Assembly (NCBI GenBank): GCA_013368375.1
Contig: JAACJP010000004.1
Span: 1,178,001-1,242,000, forward strand
Length of the DNA: 64,000 nt
Direction of reading: 5' to 3'
From: Tricholomella constricta
Lineage: Eukaryota; Basidiomycota; Agaricomycetes; Agaricales; Lyophyllaceae
The notes below the pieces were generated by a model. That model was not told the origin of the DNA. It made no database searches and worked only from the letters and a program-made list of their open reading frames with translations. Position numbers and translations under genes: made by a program. This document shows, in pieces, positions 12,001-22,872 of this stretch; position 1 is the first letter of the stretch; the number at the start of each line of letters is the position of its first letter.

Positions 12001-13548
12001 GAGAATTCGGTTGGACCAATGGCGAAAATGACGTCGATGCGGAGTCTGGTTTATGGTTGTGCTTCACCTTTTTTGCCTGTGATGGTGTTTCAATTTCCCT
12101 TCCAAAGAAAAGGGATCGAACGACGCACCCTACTAGGAGCAACCTTCGCTGGAGGAATTGGTGTAGTTTCCTTCTCAGCAACTCGTTTCTTACGCTTGGA
12201 CGGTACCGTAACCTTCTTCGTGCCTTTATCCGCTGGGCTCGATAATTGCACCTCCGATTGAGTCCACGCGGGAGCAGCTTGCCCTGGGCCTGTTACAGGC
12301 TGGGGCAATATCGCGGGGCCTTGACCTGGTCCTGGGGCAATGGCCTCGGGGAGAAAATCTTTGAACTCGGCCAACAACTCAGGAGCATCCTTGAACAAGA
12401 TCTGAACCTGAACGTAAACCTGAGACTGAGAAGGGTCCTGGTTCCTATTAGCAGTTCACCTATGGTGGGAAACACACTCACATCCTGATGATGTCTCTGT
12501 TCCTTTTGATACGTTTGAAGGATATCCAGGAACTGCTTGTACGTGTTGGCATCATCTGAGTATCGCGCTTTTATTTTATTCAGATAATGGATAGCGTGGT
12601 TGAACTCCCCAGCTGGTTGCGTTTCAACGGGATTCTTGCTGTTACTTCCCATATTGCCAAGAACTGATGCAGCCGCCGTGGTTTGAGTGTTTTGGAAGCC
12701 GGGAGAGAACGTAGGATCGAACGGTGGCTGCTGGCCGTGGAGGTGGAATCCATGTGGCGTGTGCGAACGTGATGATGTTCCAGCGACGTGGGGCGGAATA
12801 ACAGGTAGAGCGCCGGGGAAGGTCGGAGTCCCGACGTGAGAACGAGAAATGCTGTTGGCCGTATTGGTGTTTTGTGTTGTGGTTCCAGAGGGTGTGGTGA
12901 CCGTGATAGTATTTGGGTCCGTAGGGTCTGCGGATATGTCGATACGGTAGCCCATAGGAAGGAATGTGTTAAAGCCTTGGATGAGATACGGATTTCCGTG
13001 GAATAACCGGGAGACGCGTTGAATGACACCAGGGGTGTCAATTCTATACACATAGCAAACAAAAGCATGAAACTGCGACCCAGATTTAACGGCATGGGAA
13101 AGACTCACACTTGGCTTTTAAAGTCCTTCATGATATCCAAAAAACGATTGTAGACCTCCGGCTTGTCCTGGAACTGAACCTTGACGGCGTCAAGGTAGCT
13201 CAGTGCATCCGTGACATTGAGCGCTCGGCCGATCTCTGGTGACTTCAGTGCAGAGGCAGGAGAGTCGACATTTGGAGGTCGTGGGGTCGAAGGCTTGGGA
13301 GTTCTGGGTTTCATATTGGCTGCCTCCGAGCCACCAACGACGATATCAGTGTTTGTCGGGTAAGGAAGTGGCTTCGGGATGGACAAGGGGCTCTCTGGCA
13401 TGGGTTGGGGTTCAGACGTCGCCAGAGCCAGCAGGGACCTGGATTCTGAAGCAGATCTGGAGGAGAGCTCTTGAAGGTGGCCTAGGTCAGGCAAACCAGA
13501 CGGTGGGAGTCCCTGTGCAGGGGTTATGATTGCGGCATCAACATCCAT
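9091..13548 (-). CDS. SIN3: Sin3 transcriptional corepressor scaffold
   Basis: About 1,280 residues in roughly twelve exons. Three paired amphipathic helix domains are readable: PAH1 ([13 protein letters not shown]...[11 protein letters not shown], then [12 protein letters not shown]), PAH2 ([15 protein letters not shown]...[11 protein letters not shown], then [11 protein letters not shown]) and PAH3 ([20 protein letters not shown]...[11 protein letters not shown]). The Sin3 HDAC-interaction region follows, with [44 protein letters not shown] and LIKKVYGR. The C-terminal Sin3 domain runs to [13 protein letters not shown] near the end. Sin3 is a nuclear scaffold that links histone deacetylase (Rpd3) to DNA-binding repressors. 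An earlier in-frame TTG exists, but the first ATG is at 13548. Linkers between PAH domains are Ser/Pro/Thr-rich as usual. A fourth PAH was not distinguished. Confidence 0.94.
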
Positions 13549-13699
13549 TTGGACCCTTGCAGTCTCGATGTCAAGCAATCAAACTGGACATGAACCTTTG
13601 GCGTGGGACCAAATCTAATCTTATCCGATAACTTAGCCGATAATTATTAAAATTGTACAGATCTAACGAATGTAAATGTCCGAAGTAGCCTTCAGTGTG

Positions 13700-14820
13700 T
13701 CATGGAACTGGGCGAATAGGAGCGATATGATAATCTCTAGGAGGTGCCAGTGATCCGTCCATTATTGTGGCCTTCCTCAATTTCCGAGAGCCCGGTGTAG
13801 GTGATGGTGAGGTGGATCGATGACGGGGAGGCAATGTCCGGCTTCGAGCTGGCTTTCGCCGCTTTGAAGCCTCGGTATCTGAAATGGGCGGGATCGGATG
13901 AGGGAAAAAGTATGGGGCTTCATAGGGTTGAGTCCTTAGGATTAGTGATTTCTTCTTTTCCATCGGCTTCTTGTCGGCAGGCGCCACTGGACAACTTACA
14001 GAACCTAGGAGCAGCATTTAATGTCAGCACCGCGCTACCATAGCTCGGCCAAGGGAAACAAACTTACGAGACGTAGGAAGATCTTCGGTCTCTTTAGAAA
14101 GTGGCTTTGATCTCTTCTTACCTAAAGAGGAGGGCTTGCAGGGTTTGCGTGGTCCTTCTCGGGCCGGCATAGACAATGGTGCTTTGGACGCTAAGTGGGG
14201 CGAGGAGACACAACGGGAAAGCTTCGGTTGCTTTTCTCCCCACAAGGGTTTTAGATTCGAAAGTTTGAAGCCGGCGCGGCCATCCTCGCATTCTGAAGGA
14301 ATCAGAACACGTTCTGGGAGCGTGGGATTGGCGTTTTTCGATGAGGACGCCGGAAGTGACGCGAGACCTATGTCCTGAGCGAATGTTATTGCAGTTGGCT
14401 TGCGTTTCAGGCTGGGAAGAAGGATATCTTCGATAGGGTAAGTGGATTGCGGAGGAGGCAAAGGGAGTGTTCTTTGTTGGTCGTGGTTCGCTGTCGTGAC
14501 CTTGGGTATGACTTCTGTCTTCCTTAAAGTAGAAGGCAAAAGTGGCGGAGGTGATAAATTCTCGGAACTCGGCTTAACAGCAACGTGGGACTGGCGTGCA
14601 CGTCGTCTTTCGAGAGTCTCAACAGCCGATGCTGGAGGTTTAATGGCTTCTGCGAACAGGGTGGGGGTCAACATAGCAAAAAGGATTGCGAGGACACTCT
14701 GGATGTAGTATAAGAAGTTTGCTTGAGCGAAGGAAAGGGGCCACATACCAAAGAGAAACCAACGAAGGCGAAAAGGAAGCCAGCCGTGCTGACAACAGCT
14801 CGACGGACCCTTGTATCCAT
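13700..14820 (-). CDS. Small membrane protein of unknown function with two N-terminal hydrophobic segments
   Basis: About 335 residues in three exons. Exon 1 (start 14820) encodes MDTRVRRAVVSTAGFLFAFVGFSL. After a 50-nt intron exon 2 begins SVLAILFAMLTPTLFAEA, giving two hydrophobic helices close to the N-terminus. The rest is basic, Pro/Ser-rich and probably disordered (SPPPLLPSTLRK, KPSSLGKKRSKPL, RKPARSRTLPPRHR). It ends in a TGA at 13700-13702. No family was recognised. The short N-terminal hairpin plus basic tail would suit a membrane-anchored cytosolic or lumenal tail protein. It lies 151 bp downstream of the SIN3 start on the same strand. Confidence 0.6.
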
Positions 14821-15617
14821 TATGAAAGCAACAGAGAGGCGTTGAAATGTGTCAGTAGGGCGTAGATATTAGAAAGAACAAAGACAGGTAGCAGCGCTGG
14901 TTAAGGATGCATTTGGTCTGGCCCTGCGCGTAGCGTCGGTGCTTGGAGGCAAGCTGACGGCGTGTTTAATATTCGGCTGCGCACATGATTACGTAGATAT
15001 CGACTGAATATGTTGCCGAAAATCAAGCACTTGAAAGCACATATCATAGCCTCGCTTTCTGCTCATTGTTGAATAACAAGTTGTCCGGCAGACGTGGACG
15101 GGAGGCGTGGCAGATGAAAAGCAGATCGGATACATGATAGTTGGCGCAAGTAAACGGAAATAAGGATAGAATGCAACTCTGCGTCCTTATCAAAGCTCGA
15201 AGCTCGGAAGCTGGTGACATCGGCTAGCATAACCCAGGTTCAATAGCCGTGTGGGTATGGCTGCGCTGAGCGCCCAACTGCAGCATAGATTGGCTGGAAA
15301 TTGCGAGTCGCCGCAGATCACTCATGAGGGGTGGGGCTCTTGAAGCCTGAAGCTTGAAGTATCCATCAGTTCAATTGCTCGTGTTCTGTGCCCACACTGC
15401 GCACTGCCAGTGGTAATAGAGACCGAAAGACAGAGGCAGTGCGGGGTTACCAAAACAGGCGAACATCACAAGTCGCCAAGCTCTCTCCTTCTCCACCCAT
15501 CTCTACCGCAGTAAGTACGCAGATAACGTTTGCGTACTGCTCTCACCACTCTTTTTGGGCTATCAACCCATCTTAACCTCACATCCTAGCCCCTACACAC
15601 CCCTGTGGAACCCAATC
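14821..15617. promoter_or_regulatory. Divergent intergenic region upstream of RIM9 homologue
   Basis: About 800 bases between two divergently transcribed genes. The last 150 bases before the RIM9 start are CT-rich (CTCTCCTTCTCCACCC near 15481), as in many fungal core promoters and 5' leaders. A splice-like cag/gtaag pattern near 15509 may mark a 5' UTR intron. No RNA gene or repeat seen. Confidence 0.4.
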
Positions 15618-17420
15618 ATGGGCATCATTCGCCCTGCAACCCCAGGCTTCCTCGTTACTTGTGTCGCGACCGCTCTTCTCGCTGTCGTTTCTTTCTGCGT
15701 GCCTTACTTCAAGTCCGTATATTTCCTCAAAGCCAACATATCGATCGCTGGAAACAATGGATCTATCACATTTGGGACGCTGGGTTACTGTTTAGAGTTG
15801 TCGAATGGGACGACTTGTTCAAGCCCTGCAGTTGGATATGAATTAGGTGCGTGAATACCTGGCCCTGTGCTTCTCATACTTGCTCATTACTCCTTACAGA
15901 CATCAATAGCCTGGTTGGCAACAAACTCCCAGTGGAGATTCCACAGGTCGTCGTGAAATGGCTCACTTACTGCCTTGTTCTCCACATCGTCGCTCTAGGC
16001 CTATCGGCCGGATCAGCGGTCTTCGGCCTTCTGGCCCATATACGAGAAATGTCCATGACATGCTGCAGCACCTGTGTCTCGGGCTTCGCAGCTGCCGTCG
16101 CCCTCCTTGCATTCATATTCGACATCGCCATATTTTTCGCTGCGAAAGCCCGCATCAACGCTGTAGGCTCTGCTGAAATTGGAAATGCCACGTGGTTAAC
16201 ATTGGCTGCTTGGGTTTTGCTATTCTTCAGCGGATGCTTTTACACCCTCGGACGGTGCTGCATCTCCAAGCGAGGACCTCGGAGTGGGAACAGCAAGTGG
16301 GATAAGGTTCAAAGCCCCGTGTCGGGCAATGATGCTGCCGAGCAGATGCGTCTGGACGCTGTCAAGGCCGAAGCAGATAGAAGGGCAAAGCAGAAGGATG
16401 CCGAGGTCGGGCTACCAGCCTTCCACGAGGTACAGCCTCTGACGGCGTACACCGACGGCGATAAAGTTTACCTTGATGATCCCCTCAAGCAGAACAACAC
16501 TGCGGCTTATGGTGGACGCTCTGCTCAAGGAGGTGGTTACTCCGGTGGAGGGTATGTACAGGCACCTCCTGGGTCTCGCGCAGTTGATGAATACTATTCG
16601 CCAACCCGGAATGAGTTCCCGGTTTCAACGTACCCCCCAGCGCCTCAGCAGGGTAACAATCATGGGCCTGCGGGCTATGCGCAGAACATGGCTCCTGTGT
16701 CCCCCCACCGGCAGGCTAGCGGTTATGCTCAATCCCATTATCCGAATTCAAACTACGCCCCTTCCACCTACAATTACAATGCGCCCCAGACTAACTCCCC
16801 TCCTCTCACTAATCAATACCTCTCTGCAACGACACCACAGCACGGCGCCGATTACAACAACTCTAGTCGCGAATACAGTCATTCGGCAGGATCATCTTGT
16901 ACGTTTTTTTCCTTTCCTCTCACTCGATCTAGAACCTTGAACGTTCGTATCAGATCACACAGCTGTTGGTTCGCACGACCGCCAGGCGACACAGTATTCG
17001 AACTATGACCCTTACGAATCACAACAGCAGACATACAACAACTACAACAGCACGCCTGCGCCTGCCGCAACCTATGCGCCCAGCCCATACAATCACTACC
17101 AAGCACAGTCACCACCTCAAGGACCAAGCCAAAATGAACGAAGCTATAGCTTAGGAGGCGGAGGTTACGCTGACAACGGCTACGGCGCTAACTCTGTGCC
17201 ACCCCTCCCTGAACATAACACCTCCTACTTCCCTGCACAGCCGAGCTCTTCATCCACTCCACCCATAAATACCAATATCGCTTACGTCTCTCCCCCCCAG
17301 CCGAGCCCCGTAAAAGGCCCGCGAGCACAAAATCAATTGACAGTGCGCAACGAGGACGAGTTGCCGCCCGTGTATGAAGCCGGCACCTCCAACGTCCAGG
17401 GCGCGTGGGGGAAAGGGTGA
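15618..17420 (+). CDS. RIM9: Rim9/PalI-type pH-response membrane protein (SUR7/PalI family)
   Basis: Three exons (introns 15847-15899 and 16899-16953) give 564 residues. The N-terminal quarter has the four-helix SUR7/PalI layout: a first helix (FLVTCVATALLAVVSFCVPY), an extracellular loop with two cysteines (GYCLELSNGTTC), then three helices (VLHIVALGLSAGSAVFGLL, GFAAAVALLAFIFDIAIFF, WLTLAAWVLLFFSGCFYTL). A CC-containing juxtamembrane segment follows. The cytoplasmic tail is long, Tyr/Pro/Gln/Asn-rich and probably disordered. Rim9/PalI helps place the alkaline-pH sensor Rim21/PalH at the plasma membrane. Near the end is LPPVYEAG, a PPxY motif of the type bound by WW domains of Nedd4-family ligases. 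A Sur7-like eisosome role is the main alternative. Confidence 0.8.
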
Positions 17421-18014
17421 TGAGTGAAGTTGCCGAGTATAACTTCTCTTGGACAGACGACCTTTATATTTATTTATTGTACGCTTGCAGATACTAGTAT
17501 TTGCAGCATGGAACCCAACCTCTGCATATTTAAACACCTTTGCTACATACAGGATACCCTCTTCCACGTGTAGAAACACAATTCGAACTTGTTTGGGATT
17601 CGCCATGGCCATTTCGAACACAAATATGACAGTGATACTCTTGCGCCACGGATGATTAAGTAACGGGTGCAATAGTTGAAGCGACCGCTTCATTTATCTT
17701 GAACGCCCCCATCGGAGAGCCGTCAACCTACAAGCGTTGTATGAAACAATCTCTCTTGTATCTCATTCTCCTGCGTAGAACAAGAAGATCGACTGAACAC
17801 CCCTCTATCCGAGAACGAAGGATGATTGTGGTTGCGAACACCCCAAGCACCCGGCTCGGCGTATTACGCACCAGAAACGAAGATTACCCCGATTCCAAAG
17901 GTGGCAAAAGTCCGGCAAGATACCCAGTATGTCGTACTTGATTCCCCAAAATGCCAATTGACTAGGTGTATATACTGTCACCGTGCAAGTCTAGTCGTGA
18001 CTAGTATAGCCTGG
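17421..18014. other. Convergent intergenic region
   Basis: 594 bases between the RIM9 stop and the dehydrogenase stop. Only short unsupported frames; no RNA gene or repeat seen. Confidence 0.4.
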
Positions 18015-19426
18015 CTATACATCAAGTTCCTTCAACAGGACCTCTGTGTACGCAAACAGCTGTTGTTGTCGCCCCTCATCCAGAGCGTGCGCCGCCTGGC
18101 GGGCGGAAATGTTTGGTGGCAAGATGTAAGCTCCATGAGATATTTGCGGGTCATCCCGAGGTGCACACGCCGCGAATACTGACGTAAATGCACCCTGTTC
18201 TTGGGCGTGCATCGTCTTACCCAGGAGCCAAATCCAAAAGGATGGGAAGGGGAGCGTTTTTAGAGAGTTGATTGCACCGTCCTAGGGTAGTTTCCGACGT
18301 GGGATGAACAACAATATTTTGGAGGAAAAAACGACGACGTACGCTCATGATAGCACCAGGGTGCACAAGCAAGACCATGACTTTGGAGTTCTCTGTAGCT
18401 AGGTGTTTAGCAAGATTGTTGGTCCACAAGTGGACGGCAAGTTTGGAATACTCTGGTGAAATTGGGGTTTATCGCCAGAAAACAGACGAACGAATCGACG
18501 TACTGTATCTCTCTAATGTCGGAACTATAGTCCATCGAAATGTGTGATTCCACGCTTCCTTTGAGCCGTAGTCCAAGTAGGAGACATGATTGTGACCATC
18601 GGAGCCGACCTGAGGCACGAGAAGAATGGGCTTACACCGCCGACTGGAAAGGGAAGTTTAACGTACGTTTACTATACGCACGTCATTCCCGGCAGCTGCA
18701 GTCAATTCTAGGAGGGGTAGTAACGTTCGGGTGAACACAAACGGGCCCAGGTAACTGATGAAGCCCGAATTTGTAGAGGCAAGCGGCGGATGGAGAATAT
18801 GATTGCATACTTTATGGCCATACTATCCTGAATACCGTCGACATTCTTCTGGGGCTTCCCAAGGTCAGTGATCCTATAAATATCAGATAATGTTGGAAAG
18901 GACAAGAATTAGACAGATGGGGGCGGACATTGCAGCATTATTGACTGAAAATAGGAAGATAAGCCTTGGCGGCACAAAGCGACACGAGGAAAGACAAACT
19001 CAAGATGTCCAATCTGGATTCCTTCTCCATAAAACGCTCTGCGGATGCTTTGGCGTCTCGAGGGTCCTTGAGGTCAAGTGTATGCCAGATGATTTCACCG
19101 AGACCGGGTTCTCGGCCTTCCTTCTCAACACGTCCGATTGCTTCCTTCGCTCGCTCTTCATTGGGGACTGCCATATAAACCTGTAACCACAGTTAACTTG
19201 AATTAGTGGTATCTTCATCACGGAGGCCCACCTTAGCCCCCATCTTTGAAAGATGTTGCAATGTCGCAAAACCTATACCGCGACTGTTTGTGGAAGTCAG
19301 CTCGTTTCACTTAGAAGCCCATGCAACATGCAACGACCTGGATCCTGTCACCAAAACAACTTTACCCTTCATGGTAGGAAGGTCCTCCACTGGATTGAAG
19401 CTTTTCGAGGGCGCGGCACCGCCCAT
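18015..19426 (-). CDS. Short-chain dehydrogenase/reductase, retinol-dehydrogenase-like
   Basis: About eight exons joined in frame. The NAD(P)-binding glycine motif VTGSSRGIG is itself split by an intron. It is followed by an Arg/Asn-rich segment (NEERAKEAIGRVEKEG), LDLKDPRDAKA, the INNAA motif, a helix with DSMAIN, then NYLGPFVFTRTLLPLLE and DVRIVN. The catalytic Y-x3-K appears as RYKYSKLAVHLW across an exon junction, and a VHPGAIMS segment follows. The C-terminus is GAYILPP...LLKELDV. This is the fold and order of classical/extended SDR enzymes that oxidise or reduce small alcohols and ketones. The substrate is unknown. Start options are 19426 (MGGAAPSK) and 19372 (MKGKVVLVTG). No gene cluster context is present. 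Confidence 0.85.
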
Positions 19427-20743
19427 TTCTGCTGAGTTACAAGGAGAGGAAGACTGCGAGCAATGCGCCGAACTGAGAAGACAAGCCGATTTAGGGTTGC
19501 CGTGATCGATCACAACCTACCGTAACCTAACCGACCTGGATGTACAACTAACGCAGCGATGTAACGATTATCCACCGCGTGCGGCAGATAAAGAGAGGCA
19601 AAAGCTCACTTCGCATGCGATCTATCTTTGAATCTGAAAAACACCCTCCTTTTTTGTATTCACATAAGTTGACTTACAGTGAACATTCGATCCCGGGGTT
19701 CATGCTTTACAGTGAGCCTGTTCTCTTGCCTGTTTTTCGTTGAAACCCTCCCAGCCCCCTTGACGGTCTTTAATACTAATGAAAATGCCTATAATAAGCA
19801 CCCTCGCGATACTGCTATTTTCCAAGATAGTCTAGCACACGAAACCGAATTCATTTTTTCCACAGACTTTTCTCCATGGAGCTTTTTTGTTTTGGCATGA
19901 CTCTGACCCCTCCCCTCCACCATTAAGGGCCTGTGCGAAGGCTGGGTTCTGAGAGTACAGTACTTCAGCGAGAAGCCCGAGCTAATTATTAGTACTATCC
20001 CAAATAAAGGGAGACTCTCCCTTTCCAGAAGATGCGCCACACAGTCATGGAGTAAGTGACCTCGTCATTCACTCTTTCGTATTCCATCGTTGCCTGCTTC
20101 ACGATAACTAAGACTTTCGAGCCGAATTCATCGATAGCAGTCACGATCTACAGACCGCGGAGCACCCCACGAGCACCCATTTACATTCACCTATAGGGGA
20201 TGATGAACACGGAACTAAAATATCTGGCACGACGTATATACATCCTTGGATTGTAAAAATTGAATGTAAGTAACTCCTGGTGGAATGAGATGTGACGAAT
20301 CTTTATTTACTTTTGAGCCTCTCATCCGAGAATACGGTATGATCGGGAGTTGTGGCAAGACCTTATGTACCTCCTGAATTCCCAAACCAACGGTACGCCG
20401 CCTGAGGAGAGATTCAAACAAGGTATGATAGCGGTTCTCAAAGCAATTCCATTTTAAGTACCGCAAGAGCTACAGAAAGCGAGTCATACGGCAAGTAGCA
20501 AGAAAGCAGTGAGGATAACGAGCAGGAATTGACCCCGGGAGCCTGTCGCGTAAAATATAAGGCTTGCTTGGGAAAACGTATTAAGCACCAAGAATCAGTG
20601 AGATATAGCAGCATGAAATCAAAAAGGTATCGGTTGGTCCGTGACTGAAAGGTGTCCGTTGCAAAAAGCACTAAGTTATAATCTACGTGGCGACGTGAAG
20701 AGCGACGTTACTACAGACCTGGAATGAGAAAAGGAACACGTGC
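19427..20743. other. Long intergenic region, no gene seen
   Basis: 1.3 kb between two minus-strand genes. Frames are short and lack recognisable motifs, and base composition is AT-richer than the flanking genes. It contains the promoter of the dehydrogenase and the 3' flank of the Thr-rich gene. No tRNA, repeat or transposon remnant was recognised. Confidence 0.4.
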
Positions 20744-22388
20744 TTAGTAGCCAGCGGGGCCATACTGCGAGCCGCTGCTGGAGCCGTATGATCCAGAAGA
20801 GCCACTAGAGCCATAGGATCCACTGGAGCCGGAGGACCCGCTGGAGCCGTAAGACCCACTGGAGCCGTAGGAGCCGCTGGAGCCATAGGACCCGCTCGCT
20901 TGAGTGGGAGCGCTGTAGGAAGTGGTCGATGCTGAAGCATAGGTGTTCGACTGGTTGCTGTTTCCGGGTGACAGTGTCCACTTGGACTTGCACTGGAAAA
21001 AAACGAATATGTCAGTCAAAAAGTAGTGACTTCAGGAAAACATTGTAATTGACCCTGCCGAGGCAGTCAGAGAGACCAGTCTCGAGGACTTTCTGGACCT
21101 CAGTCGTGGTGGCAGTGGCAGTGGCGGTAGACACGAAGGTCGTAGTTTGAACGTAGGTTCTGTCCTCAACGCGGGTAGACGTGATGGTGTTCAGAACTGT
21201 CTTTGTCTGCAAAAGCACGTCAGAAATGTATTGGTAAATAATGAAAAGAGAGCTTACCCTGTCCTGAGTTTCAGTCTGAACCCAAACCGACGTGATTGTG
21301 GTTGGCGCGACGCGAGTAACGGTGTCCGTCATGGTGACATGATCGGTCTTGGTCTCGGTTTTGGTGGCAGTTTGAACCGAAGTGATCTTGTCGGTGACAG
21401 TGGCGGTCCTGGTTTCCAACTCGGTCTTGGTCTGGATGTATTGTCAGATGGTTGGAAAGACGGCACAAAAGGAGACCACATACGTTGTCAATGACACGAG
21501 TGCTAACCCATACGCTGGTGAAGGTTGTCGGGTAAACGACGGTGCTCAGCTGGGTCATGGTAACGAAGTTCGTCTGAGTCTCCTTGACAGTCTGGGTAGC
21601 AGTATCGGTCTCCGTTGCAGTCCTCGTGTGGACGTTGGTCTGAGTCCTCGTCTCAGTAGCAGTGAGAGTGTGCTCAACGGTCTTGGTCTTGTCGATAACC
21701 TCGGTAGACACCCAGACGCGGGTAGTCGGCCTAACTTCAACGGAAGTGAAGACCTGGGTGCGCGTCACATGTTGGACCTGGGTAACATGCTGGGTCTCCG
21801 TAAGGTGCTTGGTCACAGTTGTCGGCACAACCTGAGTATGAACCTGTGACTATGGGTGAGGGCGAAGAAATTTCAAAATGAGGATCAGGCTTACAACAGT
21901 CTTCACGACTGTATCGTGGACAGTCTTGGTGACCACCTGGTTATGACACTGGTTGTTGCTGCAAGAAGTGTTAATACAATGCCAGCAGGTCGAATGGATT
22001 GGACGAACACATTGATGATCGTAGTTCCATAACATTCGCCTTGGTAGTTGTACTAAAAATAACTTGAGCAAAAAATGGCGCAGGGTCGACGAAAATAACT
22101 CACCCAAGATTCGGGCCGGCAGCTCCCGTCCGAAGACCTTTTATAACCGTAACCGCAATCCAAACTCTTGTAGCCTCCAGCCTGGTAAGCCGAGTATGGC
22201 ATCACGTTGTAGAATTCTGCGGCGGGCGCAGGGGTGGGCTCCGAGGGCGGGGCCACTGTAACGGGCGTGTTGAGCCGCTGCGCCTCTGGGGTAGCGGCGG
22301 GGCCTTCGGCCGACACCGTGGAGACTCCATGGACTACCTGAGCAGCAGCTGCGCTAATAAGCGCAAGACCGAAGATGATTGACTTCAT
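20744..22388 (-). CDS. Secreted Thr-rich repeat protein with Ser-Gly-Tyr tail, function unknown
   Basis: Seven exons, roughly 430 residues. A signal peptide is clear (MKSIIFGLALISAAAAQ). An N-terminal cysteine-containing part follows (YKSLDCGYGYKR, GSCRPESW, YQGECYG, NNQCHNQVVTK). The centre is almost all Thr/Val/Gln with three related modules keyed by PTTRVWVSTEVIDKTKT, PTTFTSVWVSTRVIDN-TKT and PTTITSVWVQTETQDR-TKT. After SDCLGRCKSKW the last about 50 residues are tandem SGSYGSS units. Two introns fall at the same phase-0 site (before TKT) in modules 2 and 3, so the modules grew by exon duplication. The protein is presumably secreted and O-glycosylated, perhaps a wall or adhesin-like component. 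No catalytic motif or GPI signal seen. Confidence 0.75.
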
Positions 22389-22872
22389 TATTAAAGAGAG
22401 TGGCTGCGTGGTGCTGTAATAGATTTGTCGAAAGTGAAGTCGAAGACGAATTAGCGGTCTACGCTGGCGTTGACACTGTCTTGCAGTAGATAGTGGTTTG
22501 TCGCGACGAGCCTGGGCGACAAGCGCTGGAGTGGGTTGATGTTATGATGAGGCGCATCGTGGATTCAGGTTTGGACTCACCGGTGAAAAAAAAAGAATGA
22601 AAGGAACGAAAGGAAACGGGACGAAAGGGAACGAAGAGGGTGAAGGAAGGAATATCAGTCAGGCTTTGAGTACTTATTGAATCCAGGGCATCGGTCACCC
22701 AGCAACCGATGGAATGTTCATCAATATTCGCACGGGGGCGATCTCGGTCTGACACATGATGGGTCTCCAGGCATCACACATGTTCATCGATCATCAAACA
22801 GGTCTCCTCCTGCTCTCTCCGATTGGTCCATCATCAAATACACGAGCTCTACTTCTATATTTACTTCTCGCG
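22389..22872. promoter_or_regulatory. Promoter region of the Thr-rich secreted protein gene
   Basis: 484 bases upstream of the secreted-protein start and downstream of the carrier gene stop. It includes an A- and G-rich strand near 22585-22650 (repeated GAAAGG/GGGAACGAA units). No ORF or RNA gene with support. Confidence 0.35.

Noticed and set aside
19679..20040. Short frames in the 1.3-kb region upstream of the dehydrogenase
   Set aside because: No motif, no splice partners and AT-rich context.
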